In this document: positions 43,639 to 53,511 of the stretch, in pieces | Numbering within the stretch: the stretch's first letter is position 1 | How the letters are laid out: each line of letters begins with the position of its first letter | Assembly (NCBI RefSeq): GCF_014595885.1 | Contig: NZ_JABUKC010000002.1 | Location: 496,001-560,000, forward strand | DNA length: 64,000 nt | Direction of reading: 5' to 3' | From: Microcella alkalica | GTDB lineage: Bacteria; Actinomycetota; Actinomycetes; Actinomycetales; Microbacteriaceae | The notes under the pieces: model-generated | Told to the model about the DNA's origin: nothing | Database searches by the model: none | Seen by the model: only the letters and a program-made list of their open reading frames with translations | Position numbers and translations under genes: made by a program

Positions 43639-46600
43639 TCAGCGGAAGTCGCGACTGGCGACGCTCGCCCGCAGCGGCAGCGCCTCGACCCGGTCGGCGA
43701 CGATCGCGATGACGCCCTCGCGGGAGCGCTCGAGCGTGCCGCGGATGATGAGCGCGCGGCTCTCGCGCACGACGCGGCGGTAGCGGCCCCACAGCCCGAC
43801 GCTGCAGATGACGTTGACGAGCCCGGTCTCGTCCTCCACGTTGAGGAAGGTGATGCCGCTCGCGGTCGCCGGCCGCTGGCGGTGGGTCACGACCCCACCG
43901 ATCTCGACGCGGCGGCCCGGCTCGGCGGTGCGCAGGTCGCGCGCGGTGAGCACGCCGCGGCGGGCGAGGGCCGGGCGCGCGTACCGCACCGGATGATCGC
44001 CCGGCGCGATCCCCGTCGAGACGAGGTTCGCCACCATCGTCTCGGCGTCGTCGAGGGCGCTGAACAGCGGCGGCTGCACGGCGACGACCGTGCCGGGCAG
44101 GTACTCGGGGCGGGCCTGCGCGGCGGCGCCCGCGGCCCAGAGCGCCTCGCGGCGGGTGAGGCCGAGCACGTCGAAGGCTCCCGCGGTCGCGAGCGCCTCG
44201 AGCTGCGCCGCGGTGAGGCCGGTGCGGTAGGCGAGCTCGGTGAGGTCGCGGTAGGGGCCGCCGCGCTCGCGCTCGGCGACGATGCGCTCGGCGGTGGCGC
44301 GGCCGATGCCGCCGACGGCGGCGAGCCCCTGCCGCACGGCGAGGTCGCCGTCGCGGCGGTGGGCGGCCGACTCATCCGGTGCGGCGGGGTCGAACTCGGG
44401 CACGGGCGGCTGCCGACGCTCGCGGCACTGCTCGAGGCCCGTGGACTGCGCGCGCCGGGCATCCGCCGGCACGGCCGCGAACGGATCGTCGACGACCAGG
44501 TCGACGCGCTCGAGGCCCGCTTCGACGCCGGAGCGCAGGATGCACGGCGTGCGCACCTCGACCCCGTGGCGCTCGGCGTCGGCGGCGAGCGTGGCGGGGG
44601 AGAAGAAGCCCATCGGCTGCGCCCGCAGCAGCGCGGCGAGGAACACGCCGGGGTAGTGCAGCTTGAGCCACGAGCTCGCGTAGACGAGCAGGCCGAAGCT
44701 GATGGAGTGGCTCTCGGCGAAGCCGAAGTTCGCGAAGGCCTGGATGCGGCCGTAGATCTCGTCGGCGAGCTGGCCGGTGATGCCGTTGTCGGCCATGCCG
44801 GCGTAGAGGGTCTCGCGCAGCGACTCGATGCGCTCGAGCCCGCGCTTGCTGCCCATGGCGCGGCGCAGCAGGTCGGCGTCGTCGCCCGTGCAGCCGCCGA
44901 CCGCCATGGCGATCTGCATGAGCTGCTCCTGGAAGACGGGCACGCCGAGGGTGCGCTCGAGCGGCTCGACGAGCTTGGGATGGTCGTAGACGATCGGCTC
45001 CTCGCCGAGCTTGCGGCGCACGAAGGGGTGCACGGCGCCGCCCTGGATGGGCCCGGGGCGCACGAGCGCGATCTGCACGACGAGGTCGTAGAAGCGGCGC
45101 GGCTGCAGGCGCGGCAGCAGGCTCATCTGGGCGCGGCTCTCGACCTGGAAGACACCGACCGAGTCGGCGCGGCACAGCATGTCGTAGGTCGCCTGCTCCT
45201 CCTTGGGCAGGGTGGCCAGCTCCCAGCGCTCGCCGAGGTGCTCGTCGATGAGGTCGAAGGCGTACTGCAGCGCCGCGAGCATGCCGAGCCCGAGCAGGTC
45301 GAACTTCACGAGGCCCATCCAGGCGCAGTCGTCCTTGTCCCACTGCAGCACCGTGCGGTGCTCCATGCGCGCGTGCTCGATCGGCACGATCTCGCCGACC
45401 GGTCGATCGGTGAGCACCATGCCCCCGGAGTGGATGCCGAGGTGCCGCGGGTAGGTGAGCACCTGCTGGGCGAGCGCGACGACGGGTTCGGGGATGTCGT
45501 GGTCGTCGCTCGAGAGCACCGCGCCCCAGCGCTCCACCTGCTTGCTCCACGCATCCTGCTGCCCGGTCGAGAAGCCGAGCGCCTTCGCCATGTCGCGCAC
45601 GGCGTTCTTGGGCCGGTACGAGATGACGTTGGCGACCTGGGCGGCGTTGCGCCGACCGTACTTCTCGAAGACGTACTGGATGACCTCCTCGCGCCGGTCG
45701 GAGTCGAAATCGACGTCGATGTCGGGCTCCTCGTCGCGCAGTGCCGAGAGGAACCGCTCGAACGGCAGCCGGTAGGCGATCGAGTCGACGGCGGTGATGT
45801 CGAGCAGGTAGCAGACGGCGGAGTTCGCGGCCGAGCCGCGGCCCTGGCAGAGGATGCCGCGCGAGCGCGCGAACTGCACGATGTCGTGCACGATGAGGAA
45901 GTAGCCGGGGAACCCCTTCTGCTCGATGACGTCGAGCTCTCGGTCGATGCGCGCCCGGTCGGCGTCTGTCGCGTCAGGGTACTTGCGCGGCACGGCCGCC
46001 CAGACGAGCTCGCGCAGCCAGCTCATGGGCGTGTGCCCGTCGGGCACCTCCTGCTTCGGCAGCTGGGGCTTGGCCTGCCGCAGCGAGAACCCGAGCGCGT
46101 CGGCGAGCTCGACGCTGCGGGCGACGGCGCCGGGGTAGCGGGCGAAGCGCTCGGCCATCTCGGCGCCGCTGCGCAGGTGGGCGGTGCCGGCGGGCGGCAG
46201 CCAGCCCTCCATGTCGTCGAGGCTGCGGCGGGCGCGCAGCGCGGCGAACGCGGTCGCGAGCGGATGCCGTGCGGGCGTCGCGTAGTGCACGGCACCGGTC
46301 GCGACGACGGGCAGGCCCCGATCGCGGGCGAGGGCCGCGAGCGCGTCGTTGTGCACCGAGTCGAGCGGGCGCCCCTGGTCGATGAGCTCGACGATGACGG
46401 CCTCGCGGCCGAAGCGCTCCACGAGCGCGTCGAGCTCGACGCCCGCGGCCTCGACCTGCGCGCGGGTGGGCGCCGCGCGATCGCCGAGGGCGGCGCGCAC
46501 GGCGCCCTTGCGGCAGCCGGTGAGCACGACCCAGTCGCCCGCGGCCTGCTCGGCGAGGTCGTCGAGCCGGTACACGGGCCGGCCCTTCTCGCCGCCGGCG

Positions 46601-47100
46601 AGCTGCCCCTCGGTGATCGCCGCGGCGAGGCGGTGGTAGCCGGCCTGCCCGCGCGCGAGCACGAGCAGGTGGGTGCCCTCGGGGTCGGGCTCGCCGAGCT
46701 GCGGCCTGGTCAGGCCGAGGCTCAGCTCGGCGCCGAAGACGGTCGTGAGGCCGTAGGGCTCGGCGGCCTCGGCCATGCGCACGACGCCGTAGAGGCCGTC
46801 GTGGTCGGTGAGCGCGAGGCCGTGCAGGCCGAGCCGCGCTGCCTCTTCGAGCAGCTCCTCCGGGCTCGAGGCCCCGTCGAGGAACGAGAACGACGAGTGC
46901 GCGTGCAGCTCGGCGTACGGCACGACCGTCTCGGGGTCGGGCTGCTCGAGGGCGGCGGGTCGGTAGGGCGCGCGCTTCGGCGACCAGGCGGGGGAGTCGC
47001 CGCCGTCGGCGCCGGGCGGGGGAGTCGTGCCGGGGCGCGTGCCCTCGCGCAGCGTGCGCTCGAACTCGCTCCACGAGATGGGCGGGTTGTGCCAGCCCAT
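43639..47100 (-). CDS. dnaE2: Error-prone DNA polymerase III alpha subunit DnaE2
   Basis: Mutagenic C-family polymerase of 1153 residues used in damage tolerance with ImuA and ImuB. The PHP domain starts at YAELHAHSSFSFLDGASSPE (about residue 60). The palm has CQGRGSAANSAVCYLLD and the aspartate pair in EPDIDVDFDSDRREEV; the C-terminal OB fold includes VTHRQRPATASGITFLNVED. It lacks the long C-terminal tail of replicative DnaE1. The ATG at 47100 has no Shine-Dalgarno and follows a GCGCCC hexamer tract. Third gene of the mutasome cassette. Confidence 0.95.
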   Translation of the reverse strand: MGWHNPPISWSEFERTLREGTRPGTTPPPGADGGDSPAWSPKRAPYRPAALEQPDPETVVPYAELHAHSSFSFLDGASSPEELLEEAARLGLHGLALTDHDGLYGVVRMAEAAEPYGLTTVFGAELSLGLTRPQLGEPDPEGTHLLVLARGQAGYHRLAAAITEGQLAGGEKGRPVYRLDDLAEQAAGDWVVLTGCRKGAVRAALGDRAAPTRAQVEAAGVELDALVERFGREAVIVELIDQGRPLDSVHNDALAALARDRGLPVVATGAVHYATPARHPLATAFAALRARRSLDDMEGWLPPAGTAHLRSGAEMAERFARYPGAVARSVELADALGFSLRQAKPQLPKQEVPDGHTPMSWLRELVWAAVPRKYPDATDADRARIDRELDVIEQKGFPGYFLIVHDIVQFARSRGILCQGRGSAANSAVCYLLDITAVDSIAYRLPFERFLSALRDEEPDIDVDFDSDRREEVIQYVFEKYGRRNAAQVANVISYRPKNAVRDMAKALGFSTGQQDAWSKQVERWGAVLSSDDHDIPEPVVALAQQVLTYPRHLGIHSGGMVLTDRPVGEIVPIEHARMEHRTVLQWDKDDCAWMGLVKFDLLGLGMLAALQYAFDLIDEHLGERWELATLPKEEQATYDMLCRADSVGVFQVESRAQMSLLPRLQPRRFYDLVVQIALVRPGPIQGGAVHPFVRRKLGEEPIVYDHPKLVEPLERTLGVPVFQEQLMQIAMAVGGCTGDDADLLRRAMGSKRGLERIESLRETLYAGMADNGITGQLADEIYGRIQAFANFGFAESHSISFGLLVYASSWLKLHYPGVFLAALLRAQPMGFFSPATLAADAERHGVEVRTPCILRSGVEAGLERVDLVVDDPFAAVPADARRAQSTGLEQCRERRQPPVPEFDPAAPDESAAHRRDGDLAVRQGLAAVGGIGRATAERIVAERERGGPYRDLTELAYRTGLTAAQLEALATAGAFDVLGLTRREALWAAGAAAQARPEYLPGTVVAVQPPLFSALDDAETMVANLVSTGIAPGDHPVRYARPALARRGVLTARDLRTAEPGRRVEIGGVVTHRQRPATASGITFLNVEDETGLVNVICSVGLWGRYRRVVRESRALIIRGTLERSREGVIAIVADRVEALPLRASVASRDFR

Positions 47101-47128
47101 CAGCGCGCCCGCCGCTCGCGCCCGCCGA

Positions 47129-47160
<32 letters not shown>

Positions 47161-48786
47161 TCAGTCATACTTCGCCTCCGCCCACCAGCTCGCGCCCTCG
47201 AGCACGAGCAGCCAGGCGACGCCCGCGGCGTCGACGACCTGCAGCCGGTGGGCGCGACGGGCTCTCGCCGGATCCCACCAGCGCTCCTCGAGCGGCCACG
47301 GCCCCGCCCACGAGGCGATGGGCCGCACGGCGCCGCCCGCGCTCGGCGCGAACCCCGCGGGCGGGGCGCTGAGGCGCAGGCGCTCGTCGATGCGCACGGT
47401 CTCGCCCCGGGCATCCACGACCGAGACGGGGTGCCGCGAGGCGTAGACGGTCGCGGGCGCCGGCTGCGGCAGCGCCCCCGGCCACGGGCGATCGACGGGG
47501 CGCGTGATGACGGCGCGATCGCCCCAGGGCACGAGCACGCGCCGCTCGGCGAGCGTGCGACCGCCGGAGCGCTGCGCCGTCAGCACGGCCTCGTGCCCGA
47601 GCAGGCTCTGCACGCGCGAGAGGGCGTGGTGCACGCGCTCGTCGGGCCCGGAACCCCACAGCCCCGGCTCGTGGTGGGCGAGCGCGTCGAGGCTCTCGGG
47701 CACGATGCGCACGCGCGCGATCGCGGCACGCAGATCGGGGCCGGCCGGCGCGCCGGAGCCCGAGGTGGCCGCGCCGCCGAGGCCCGCACCGCCGCCGCTC
47801 GAGCCGCCGCGCCCGCCCGCCCCGAGCGTGCGCGTCGCCCCGCTGAGCTGCCAGCGCACGCGGTCGACGATCTCGCTCGGCCGGAACGAGCGGGGGTGCA
47901 GCCACGCGCGCTCGCTCTCGCCGCCGAGCTCGTCGACGAAGCCGATGCGCACGGCCGTCGCGACGAGCCGGTGGCTCGCGAGCGTCTCGACGACCTCGTC
48001 GGCGAGGCGCCGCACCGCGAACGCGACCTGGTCGACCCGGTCGAGCGGCGGTTCGAGCTCGAGCACGCGCTCGAGATCGAGCGGCGGGATGCGCGGCACG
48101 AGCGACCGCGCATCGATCGCGCTCGCGAGCGCGTGCCGGTGAGCCCCTCGCTCGCCGAAGCGGTCGCGTACGGCTTCGGCGGGCAGCTGCGCGAACTCGC
48201 CGAGGGTGCGGATGCCGAGTCGGCCCAGCAGGGTCGTGAGCTCGGGGTCGTCGAGCGTCGAGACGGGGTGCGGGGCGAGGAACGCCGCCGCCGCGCCGGC
48301 CGGCACGAGGCGCACGGGGTCGTCGGCCCGGGCATCCCGCGCCGCGAGCTCGGCCGTGAACGCGCCGTCGGCGATGCCCGCGCGCGCGTCGGCGACCCCC
48401 TCGTCGGCGAGGGCCGCGCGCAGCGCGAGCGCGGCCGCCCGCTCGCCGCCGTAGTAGCGGGCCGGCCCGCGCGCGCCGATCATGACGAGCCCGGGGCGCA
48501 CGACCTGCACGCCCGCGACGAGCCCCTCGATCGCATCGACGAGCGGCGAGAACAGCCGGTGGTCGCGGTCGTCGTCATGGGGCAGCACGACGAGGGCGGG
48601 GCAGAGCCCCTGCGCCTCGCGGCGGCGCTGCCCGCGCACGACGCCCTGCGCTCGGGCCGAGGCCGAGCACGCGACGACGCGGTTGGCGGCGACGATCGCG
48701 AGCGGTGCTCCGGCACGGGCGGCACCGTCGCGCACCGCCGCGAGCACCGGCCAGTCGGGCACCCACAGGCACAGCGCGCGCAGCAT
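47161..48786 (-). CDS. imuB: ImuB, Y-family-like mutasome protein
   Basis: Y-family polymerase homologue that lacks catalytic activity and bridges DnaE2 to the beta clamp. The 541-residue product starts LRALCLWVPDWPVLAAV, where active polymerases have DxDxFFASVE, and the SxDE motif is also missing. The HhH region is LGRLGIRTLGEFAQLP. A Gly/Ser-rich linker of about 30 residues lies near residue 330. The start overlaps the imuA stop by one base (TGATG). Confidence 0.92.
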   Translation of the reverse strand: MLRALCLWVPDWPVLAAVRDGAARAGAPLAIVAANRVVACSASARAQGVVRGQRRREAQGLCPALVVLPHDDDRDHRLFSPLVDAIEGLVAGVQVVRPGLVMIGARGPARYYGGERAAALALRAALADEGVADARAGIADGAFTAELAARDARADDPVRLVPAGAAAAFLAPHPVSTLDDPELTTLLGRLGIRTLGEFAQLPAEAVRDRFGERGAHRHALASAIDARSLVPRIPPLDLERVLELEPPLDRVDQVAFAVRRLADEVVETLASHRLVATAVRIGFVDELGGESERAWLHPRSFRPSEIVDRVRWQLSGATRTLGAGGRGGSSGGGAGLGGAATSGSGAPAGPDLRAAIARVRIVPESLDALAHHEPGLWGSGPDERVHHALSRVQSLLGHEAVLTAQRSGGRTLAERRVLVPWGDRAVITRPVDRPWPGALPQPAPATVYASRHPVSVVDARGETVRIDERLRLSAPPAGFAPSAGGAVRPIASWAGPWPLEERWWDPARARRAHRLQVVDAAGVAWLLVLEGASWWAEAKYD

Positions 48787-49520
48787 CAGCCGACCTCCCG
48801 CCAGACCTCGCGAGCGCGATCGGCGGCCGAGCGCCCGCGGGCGCCCAGGGCGGCGCGCGGCGCATCGAGGCGACGGATGCCCTGCTCGGGGTCGGGCAGC
48901 AGCAGTCGCCCGCTCACGGGCCGCGGCGAGCGCCTGCTCGTCACCGTCACGGTCACCTCGCGGCTCGTGAGGCAGCCGGAGCCCGCCCCGAGCCCCGACC
49001 ACCGGCTGTCGGTGAGGCTGATCATGGCCTCGGTCTGCGGCCATGCGCCGACCACGAGCAGGGTCGAGCCGCGGTCGCGCAGTCGGCCCGCGAGCCGGGC
49101 GACGGCCGCATCACCCGCGGCGCGCCCGGGCTTCACGACGACGACCCCGAGCGCATCGGCGATCGAGGCCGTGACGGTGAGCCACTGGTCGCCGGGGTGC
49201 GGCACGAGCACGAGCCGGTCGAGGTCGAGGCCCATCGCCTCGGCCGCCTCGACGCCGAACTCGGGCATGCCGACGACCCCGCACCACGAGCCGGCCGCCG
49301 AGGGGCCGGCGAGCAGCGCCATCACGAGGGCGCTCGAGGGGCTCACCGAGTAGGCGGCGCCCTCCTTCAAGCCGCCGTCGGGCAGCAGATCGGCGAGCGC
49401 CTCGTGCGTGGGCTTGAGCTTCGAGTCGAGCGTCGTGCGCTGCATCTCGTCGATGCGCGCCTGCAGCGCCTGCACGGCCGACAGGGTCGGCGCAGGGGAG
49501 GCGAGGGCGAGTGCGGGCAC
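48786..49520 (-). CDS. imuA: ImuA, RecA-like mutasome protein
   Basis: First gene of the imuA-imuB-dnaE2 cassette, about 244 residues, with the weakly RecA-like fold seen in ALADLLPDGGLKEGAAYSV and the later LLVVGAWPQTEAM segment. The open frame reaches an ATG at 49568, but the perfect SOS box occupies 49531-49546, and an ATG at 49538 lies inside it. I chose the GTG at 49520, downstream of the box with GGAGAG before it; this start is less certain than the gene. Confidence 0.85.
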   Translation of the reverse strand: MPALALASPAPTLSAVQALQARIDEMQRTTLDSKLKPTHEALADLLPDGGLKEGAAYSVSPSSALVMALLAGPSAAGSWCGVVGMPEFGVEAAEAMGLDLDRLVLVPHPGDQWLTVTASIADALGVVVVKPGRAAGDAAVARLAGRLRDRGSTLLVVGAWPQTEAMISLTDSRWSGLGAGSGCLTSREVTVTVTSRRSPRPVSGRLLLPDPEQGIRRLDAPRAALGARGRSAADRAREVWREVG

Positions 49521-49530
49521 CTCTCCATGG

Positions 49531-49546
49531 TCGAACATACGTTCGA
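49531..49546. promoter_or_regulatory. SOS box (LexA operator) of the mutasome cassette
   Basis: Perfect palindrome TCGAAC-ATAC-GTTCGA, matching the actinobacterial SOS box TCGAAC-N4-GTTCGA. It lies directly before imuA. It is the only match noticed in the window. Confidence 0.88.
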
Positions 49547-49645
49547 ATATCGCAACCGCCACCGACATTCGACGGCGTGTCGGGGAGCGTCGCGGAATCC
49601 TCGTCGACGCACGGGCGCGACCGGCCTGACGGGCCCGACCGAGGC

Positions 49646-50515
49646 CTACGCGGCGAGCGCCGCCACCCGTTCCCGCAGGAAGTCGGCCCCCGCCGCGTCG
49701 TGCACGAGCGACCCGCGCACCTCCACCGGGTACGGCCGCTGCAGCACGCCGTCGCTCGGCCGCACATCCACGTGCACCGCCTCGAGCCCGACGGCGTGCA
49801 CGTGGTCGGCCATGAGGTAGTCCGAGCGCGAGTCGCCGACCGAGTACCAGCGCGGCGCCGTGATGCCGCGGCCGGCGAACCAGTCGATCGCGCGCGCCGC
49901 GCCGTGATCCTTGTCGAGCCGCACCGACTCGATGTCGGTCGAGATGATCGTGGGGTCGATGCGGTACGGCACCGCCCCCGCGGCGTCCGGCACCGAGCGA
50001 TCGCGATACCGGATGCCCACCCCGCGCTCGGCGAGCGCCGAGAACGCCGCCTCCTCGAAGGCGGTCTGCGCCGCTCGATACTCCTCCGGCGACACCGAGA
50101 CCAGCTGCTCGAGCGACACCATGACGCGCTTGCCCTCGTCGACGAACATCGCGTGCCCGTACTGCTCGCGCGCGATCGCCTCGACCTCGGCGCGCGCCTC
50201 GGTCGGCAGCGCGACCGAGGGGTCGACCTCGACCTCGCCGAGGCCCGCGGCCGTGATCGGAGCCCACGCCCCGCCCTTCTCGAACACGCCGAAGAGGGCC
50301 GCGTCGCGCATCCCACCCTCGATGAGGCGCGAGACGACCTGCTCGCGCATGAAGGCGTCGCTGCGGCCGGTGACGAACGCGACCGGCACGCCCGCGAGCG
50401 CGAGCGTCAGCAGGTCGTCGACGATCGAGTCGATCGCGATGGTGCGGGTCTCGGGGCTCGCGATGGGGCCGTCGACGTCGAGCAGCAGGCCGAAGGGCGC
50501 GGTGGTGGCGGGCAT
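49646..50515 (-). CDS. HAD-superfamily hydrolase
   Basis: Phosphatase of 289 residues. Motif I is LLLDVDGPIASPETRT (DVDG at about 12-15), motif II VAFVTGRSD, and motif IV YSVGDSRSDYLMADHV. The inserted cap is large and between motifs II and III, as in Cof-type sugar phosphatases. Substrate unknown. The ATG at 50515 starts the conserved region. It is separate from imuA by 125 nt. Confidence 0.85.
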   Translation of the reverse strand: MPATTAPFGLLLDVDGPIASPETRTIAIDSIVDDLLTLALAGVPVAFVTGRSDAFMREQVVSRLIEGGMRDAALFGVFEKGGAWAPITAAGLGEVEVDPSVALPTEARAEVEAIAREQYGHAMFVDEGKRVMVSLEQLVSVSPEEYRAAQTAFEEAAFSALAERGVGIRYRDRSVPDAAGAVPYRIDPTIISTDIESVRLDKDHGAARAIDWFAGRGITAPRWYSVGDSRSDYLMADHVHAVGLEAVHVDVRPSDGVLQRPYPVEVRGSLVHDAAGADFLRERVAALAA

Positions 50516-50576
50516 CCCTCCATCCTCGCGCACCCGCGCATCGGACGAGCGCACCCGCCTGCGGCATCATGACCCC

Positions 50577-50936
50577 ATGACCCGTCACTGGAACTCCCGC
50601 GCCGTCGTCTTCGGCGTGCTCGCCCTCGTCGGCCTCGTTGGCACCTGGACGTACAACGCCCTCGCGATCATCGAGCGCCGTGATTTCCTCGGCGACTGGT
50701 TCGCCGGCGGCCCCGCCGTCAGCTCGCTCACGACCGACCTGCTCGTCATGGCGGTCGCCGGCTGCGCCTTCATCGTCATCGAGGGCCGTCGCCTGGGCAT
50801 GCGGCACCTGTGGGCGTACATCGCCTTCTCGGGGCTGACCGCGATCGCGTTCACCTTCCCGCTGTTCCTGATGAACCGCGAGCGGATGCTCGAGCGCCGT
50901 CGCACGGAGGCGGCAAGCGCCGCAGCCCCCGCCTGA
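50577..50936 (+). CDS. DUF2834 membrane protein
   Basis: Small membrane protein of 119 residues with three hydrophobic segments (about 9-30, 50-67, 78-98) and a basic C-terminal tail. The spacing and the RLGMRHLWAYIAFSGLTAIAFTFPLFL block fit DUF2834, whose function is unknown. Followed by tandem hairpins. Confidence 0.75.
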   Translation: MTRHWNSRAVVFGVLALVGLVGTWTYNALAIIERRDFLGDWFAGGPAVSSLTTDLLVMAVAGCAFIVIEGRRLGMRHLWAYIAFSGLTAIAFTFPLFLMNRERMLERRRTEAASAAAPA

Positions 50937-50982
50937 CGCGCCGCGCGCCGGGCGTTGCCCGCCCGTCGCACCCCGCACATGC

Positions 50983-51017
50983 AGAACGGCCCCGGGCGTA
51001 AGCCTCGGGGCCGTTCT
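50983..51017. terminator. Intrinsic terminator between the DUF2834 gene and tRNA-Leu
   Basis: Perfect 12-bp inverted repeat (AGAACGGCCCCG / CGGGGCCGTTCT) with an 11-nt loop, placed to stop both the DUF2834 gene and the convergent tRNA. Confidence 0.8.
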
Positions 51018-51033
51018 CCGCTTCGAGAAGCGG
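51018..51033. terminator. Second hairpin next to the terminator
   Basis: CCGCTTC-GA-GAAGCGG, a perfect 7-bp stem with a 2-nt loop that would flip to a larger loop in vivo, immediately adjacent to the first hairpin. Another small hairpin AACCAG-TT-CTGGTT follows at 51042-51055. Confidence 0.5.
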
Positions 51034-51081
51034 ACTGTCTCAACCAGTTCTGGTTGGTTGGTGATCCCTCACCGACCAGCG

Positions 51082-51166
51082 TGCGCGAGGGGGGACTTGA
51101 ACCCCCACGCCCTATACGGGCACTAGCACCTCAAGCTAGCGCGTCTGCCAATTCCGCCACCCGCGC
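51082..51166 (-). tRNA. tRNA-Leu (anticodon GAG)
   Basis: An 85-nt class II tRNA on the reverse strand. Acceptor arms are GCGCGGG and CTCGCGC, the D arm contains GCGGAATTGGCAGACGC, the anticodon arm is GCTAG-CTTGAGGT-GCTAG giving GAG, a variable arm GCCCGTATAGGGC follows, and the T arm has GTTCAAGTC. The 3' CCA is not encoded. A TAGTGT hexamer at 51209-51214 may be its -10. Confidence 0.95.
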
Positions 51167-51245
51167 TGGTCCGGCCGCTCCACCCTCGGGCGGGGCAACC
51201 GAGAGTCGACACTAGCACGTTCGAAGGTGCCGTTCGCACGCCGGG

Positions 51246-51251
51246 TAGCGT
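51246..51251 (+). promoter_or_regulatory. -10 hexamer (TAGCGT) for the M20 peptidase gene
   Basis: TAGCGT 7 nt before the ATG at 51259, which favours that start over a GTG three codons earlier. Confidence 0.4.
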
Positions 51252-51258
51252 GGTCGCC

Positions 51259-52602
51259 ATGGCAGGCCACGAGCAGCTCAGCGAGACCGCCCGCATCGCC
51301 CGCGACCTCATCCGGTTCGACACCACGAACTACGGCGAGGGCCGCTCGAAGGGCGAGACCGAGGCCGCCGAGTACGTCGGCGCGATCCTCGCCGACATGG
51401 GTCTGCGCCCCGAGTTCATCGACGCCGCTCCCGGCCGCACGAGCGTCGTCGCGCGCATCGAGGGCTCGTACGCGAACCCGGTCGACACCGCCCGCGGCGA
51501 GCGCCCGGCCCTCGTCGTGCACGGCCACCTCGACGTCGTGCCGGCCGACCCCGCGAACTGGTCGGTCGACCCCTTCGGCGGCGAGATCCGCGACGGGATG
51601 CTGTGGGGGCGCGGCGCCGTCGACATGAAGAACATGGACGCGATGATCCTCACTGCGCTGCGCCAGATCCTCGGCGGGGGAGGGCAGCCCAACCGCGATC
51701 TCGTGGTCGCGTTCCTCGCCGATGAGGAGAACGGCGGCGCCTTCGGCTCGCACCACCTCGTCACCCATCACCCCGAGCTCTTCGCGGGTGCCACCGAGGC
51801 GATCAGCGAAGTCGGCGGGTACTCGGTCGACATCAAGGGCCGCCGCGCGTACCTGCTGCAGACCGGGGAGAAGGCGCTGGTCTGGATCCGGCTGCGCACG
51901 CGCGGCACGGCGGCGCACGGCTCGCGCGTCATCCGCGACAACGCCGTGACGAAGCTCGCCGAGGCGGTCGCGACGCTCGGCCGGCAGGAGTGGCCGATCC
52001 ACCTCACGACGACGACCCGGCAGCTGCTCGCCGAGCTCGCGCGCCTCATGGGCTCCGACCCCGAGGCGATCGGGCCGCAGGGGCAGGGCGCCGACGAGCT
52101 GCTGCTGCGCACCGGCACCGCGGCCGGCTTCCTGACGGCGACCCTGCGCACGACGACGAACCCGACGCTGCTGAAGGCCGGGTACAAGCACAACGTCATC
52201 CCCGACGCCGCCGAGGCGCTCATCGACATCCGCACCCTGCCGGGCGAGGAGGACGCGGTGCTCGCCGAGGTGCGCGCGCTGCTCGCCGACGACGTCGAGA
52301 TCGAGGTCGTCACGCGCGACGTGGGGCTCGAGAACCCGTTCTCCGGCGCACTCGTCGATGCGATGGTCAGCACGCTGCGCCGCCACGACCCGGAGGCCGA
52401 GGTGCTGCCGTACCTGCTGAGCGGCGGCACCGACAACAAGGCCCTCAGCGAGCTCGGCATCACCGGCTACGGCTTCGCGCCGCTGCGCCTGCCGGCCGAG
52501 CTCGACTTCGCGGGCATGTTCCACGGCGTCGACGAGCGCGTGCCGCTCGACGCCCTCGACTTCGGGCACCGCGCCCTGACCGACCTGCTGTCGACCTACT
52601 AG
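51259..52602 (+). CDS. M20/M25/M40 family metallopeptidase (DapE2-like)
   Basis: Di-zinc amidohydrolase of 447 residues in the ArgE/DapE/carboxypeptidase group. Metal and catalytic residues are in [32 protein letters not shown] and [12 protein letters not shown], with a lid domain between. The match in context is the mycobacterial M20 gene near uppP. True substrate unknown; DapE-type succinyl-diaminopimelate cleavage should not be assumed. uppP begins 7 nt after its stop. Confidence 0.9.
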   Translation: MAGHEQLSETARIARDLIRFDTTNYGEGRSKGETEAAEYVGAILADMGLRPEFIDAAPGRTSVVARIEGSYANPVDTARGERPALVVHGHLDVVPADPANWSVDPFGGEIRDGMLWGRGAVDMKNMDAMILTALRQILGGGGQPNRDLVVAFLADEENGGAFGSHHLVTHHPELFAGATEAISEVGGYSVDIKGRRAYLLQTGEKALVWIRLRTRGTAAHGSRVIRDNAVTKLAEAVATLGRQEWPIHLTTTTRQLLAELARLMGSDPEAIGPQGQGADELLLRTGTAAGFLTATLRTTTNPTLLKAGYKHNVIPDAAEALIDIRTLPGEEDAVLAEVRALLADDVEIEVVTRDVGLENPFSGALVDAMVSTLRRHDPEAEVLPYLLSGGTDNKALSELGITGYGFAPLRLPAELDFAGMFHGVDERVPLDALDFGHRALTDLLSTY

Positions 52603-52609
52603 GAGCCGC

Positions 52610-53449
52610 GTGTCCCTCCTCGAAGCGATCATCCTCGGCCTCATCCAGGGCCTGACGGAGTTCCTGCCCATCTCCTCCAGCGCCCACCTGCGCATCGCGG
52701 GCGAGTTCCTGCCGAGCGCCACTGATCCGGGCGCGACGTTCACCGCGATCACGCAGATCGGCACCGAGCTGGCGGTGCTGCTCTACTTCTGGAAGGACAT
52801 CACGCGCATCATTGGCCGCTGGTTCCGGCACTTCTCGCCGAGCTCGGGCGTGCCGCGCACCGACCCCGACGTGCGCATGGGCTGGCTCATCATCATCGGC
52901 ACGATCCCGATCGTCGTGGTCGGCTACCTCGCGCAGGAGTCCATCCGCTCCACGTTCCGCTCGCTCTGGCTCGTCGCGATCGTGCTCATCGTCTTCGGCC
53001 TGATCCTGGGCCTCGCCGACTGGCTCGGTCGCCGCACGCGCGAGCTCGACCAGCTCACCTACCCGCACGGCCTGCTGTACGGCGCCGCGCAGATGCTCGC
53101 CCTCATCCCCGGCGTGTCTCGCTCGGGCGCGACGACGACCATGGGTCTCGCGCTCGGCTACACGCGCCCGGCGGCGGCGCGCTACGCCTTCCTGCTCGCG
53201 ATCCCCGCGGTCTTCGGCAGTGGCCTGTACGAGCTGCTGACCGCGTTCCGCGAGCCGAGCGCGAGCCCCTTCGGCTGGTTCGACACGCTCGCCGCGACGG
53301 TCGTCGCCTTCGGCGTCGGCTACCTCGTCATCGCGGGCCTCATGCGGTACATCTCGACGCGCTCGTTCCTGCCGTTCGTGATCTACCGCGTGGTGCTCGG
53401 CACCGTGCTGCTCATCCTGCTCGGCGCGGGTGTCATCGACGCGGGCTAG
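52610..53449 (+). CDS. uppP: Undecaprenyl-diphosphatase (UppP/BacA)
   Basis: Membrane enzyme that recycles the lipid carrier of cell-wall synthesis by removing a phosphate from undecaprenyl diphosphate; overproduction confers bacitracin resistance. The 279-residue product has the two signature motifs [15 protein letters not shown] and [13 protein letters not shown], with about eight membrane helices. GTG start, tightly following the M20 gene. Confidence 0.96.
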   Translation: MSLLEAIILGLIQGLTEFLPISSSAHLRIAGEFLPSATDPGATFTAITQIGTELAVLLYFWKDITRIIGRWFRHFSPSSGVPRTDPDVRMGWLIIIGTIPIVVVGYLAQESIRSTFRSLWLVAIVLIVFGLILGLADWLGRRTRELDQLTYPHGLLYGAAQMLALIPGVSRSGATTTMGLALGYTRPAAARYAFLLAIPAVFGSGLYELLTAFREPSASPFGWFDTLAATVVAFGVGYLVIAGLMRYISTRSFLPFVIYRVVLGTVLLILLGAGVIDAG

Positions 53450-53511
53450 GCGCGCCGGGCATCCGCCCACGTCGTGGTCGGCGCAGGGGCGCCGATGGGG
53501 GGATGCCCGCC

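Noticed and set aside
51034-51081. A second tRNA or small RNA next to tRNA-Leu
   Set aside because: Only short hairpins (AACCAG-TT-CTGGTT and a GGTGA/TCACC stem); no cloverleaf can be drawn.
51200-51240. A second SOS-like site (CGTTCGAAGGTGCCGTTCG) near the tRNA promoter
   Set aside because: Half-sites do not have the GAAC-N4-GTTC order or symmetry of a LexA box.
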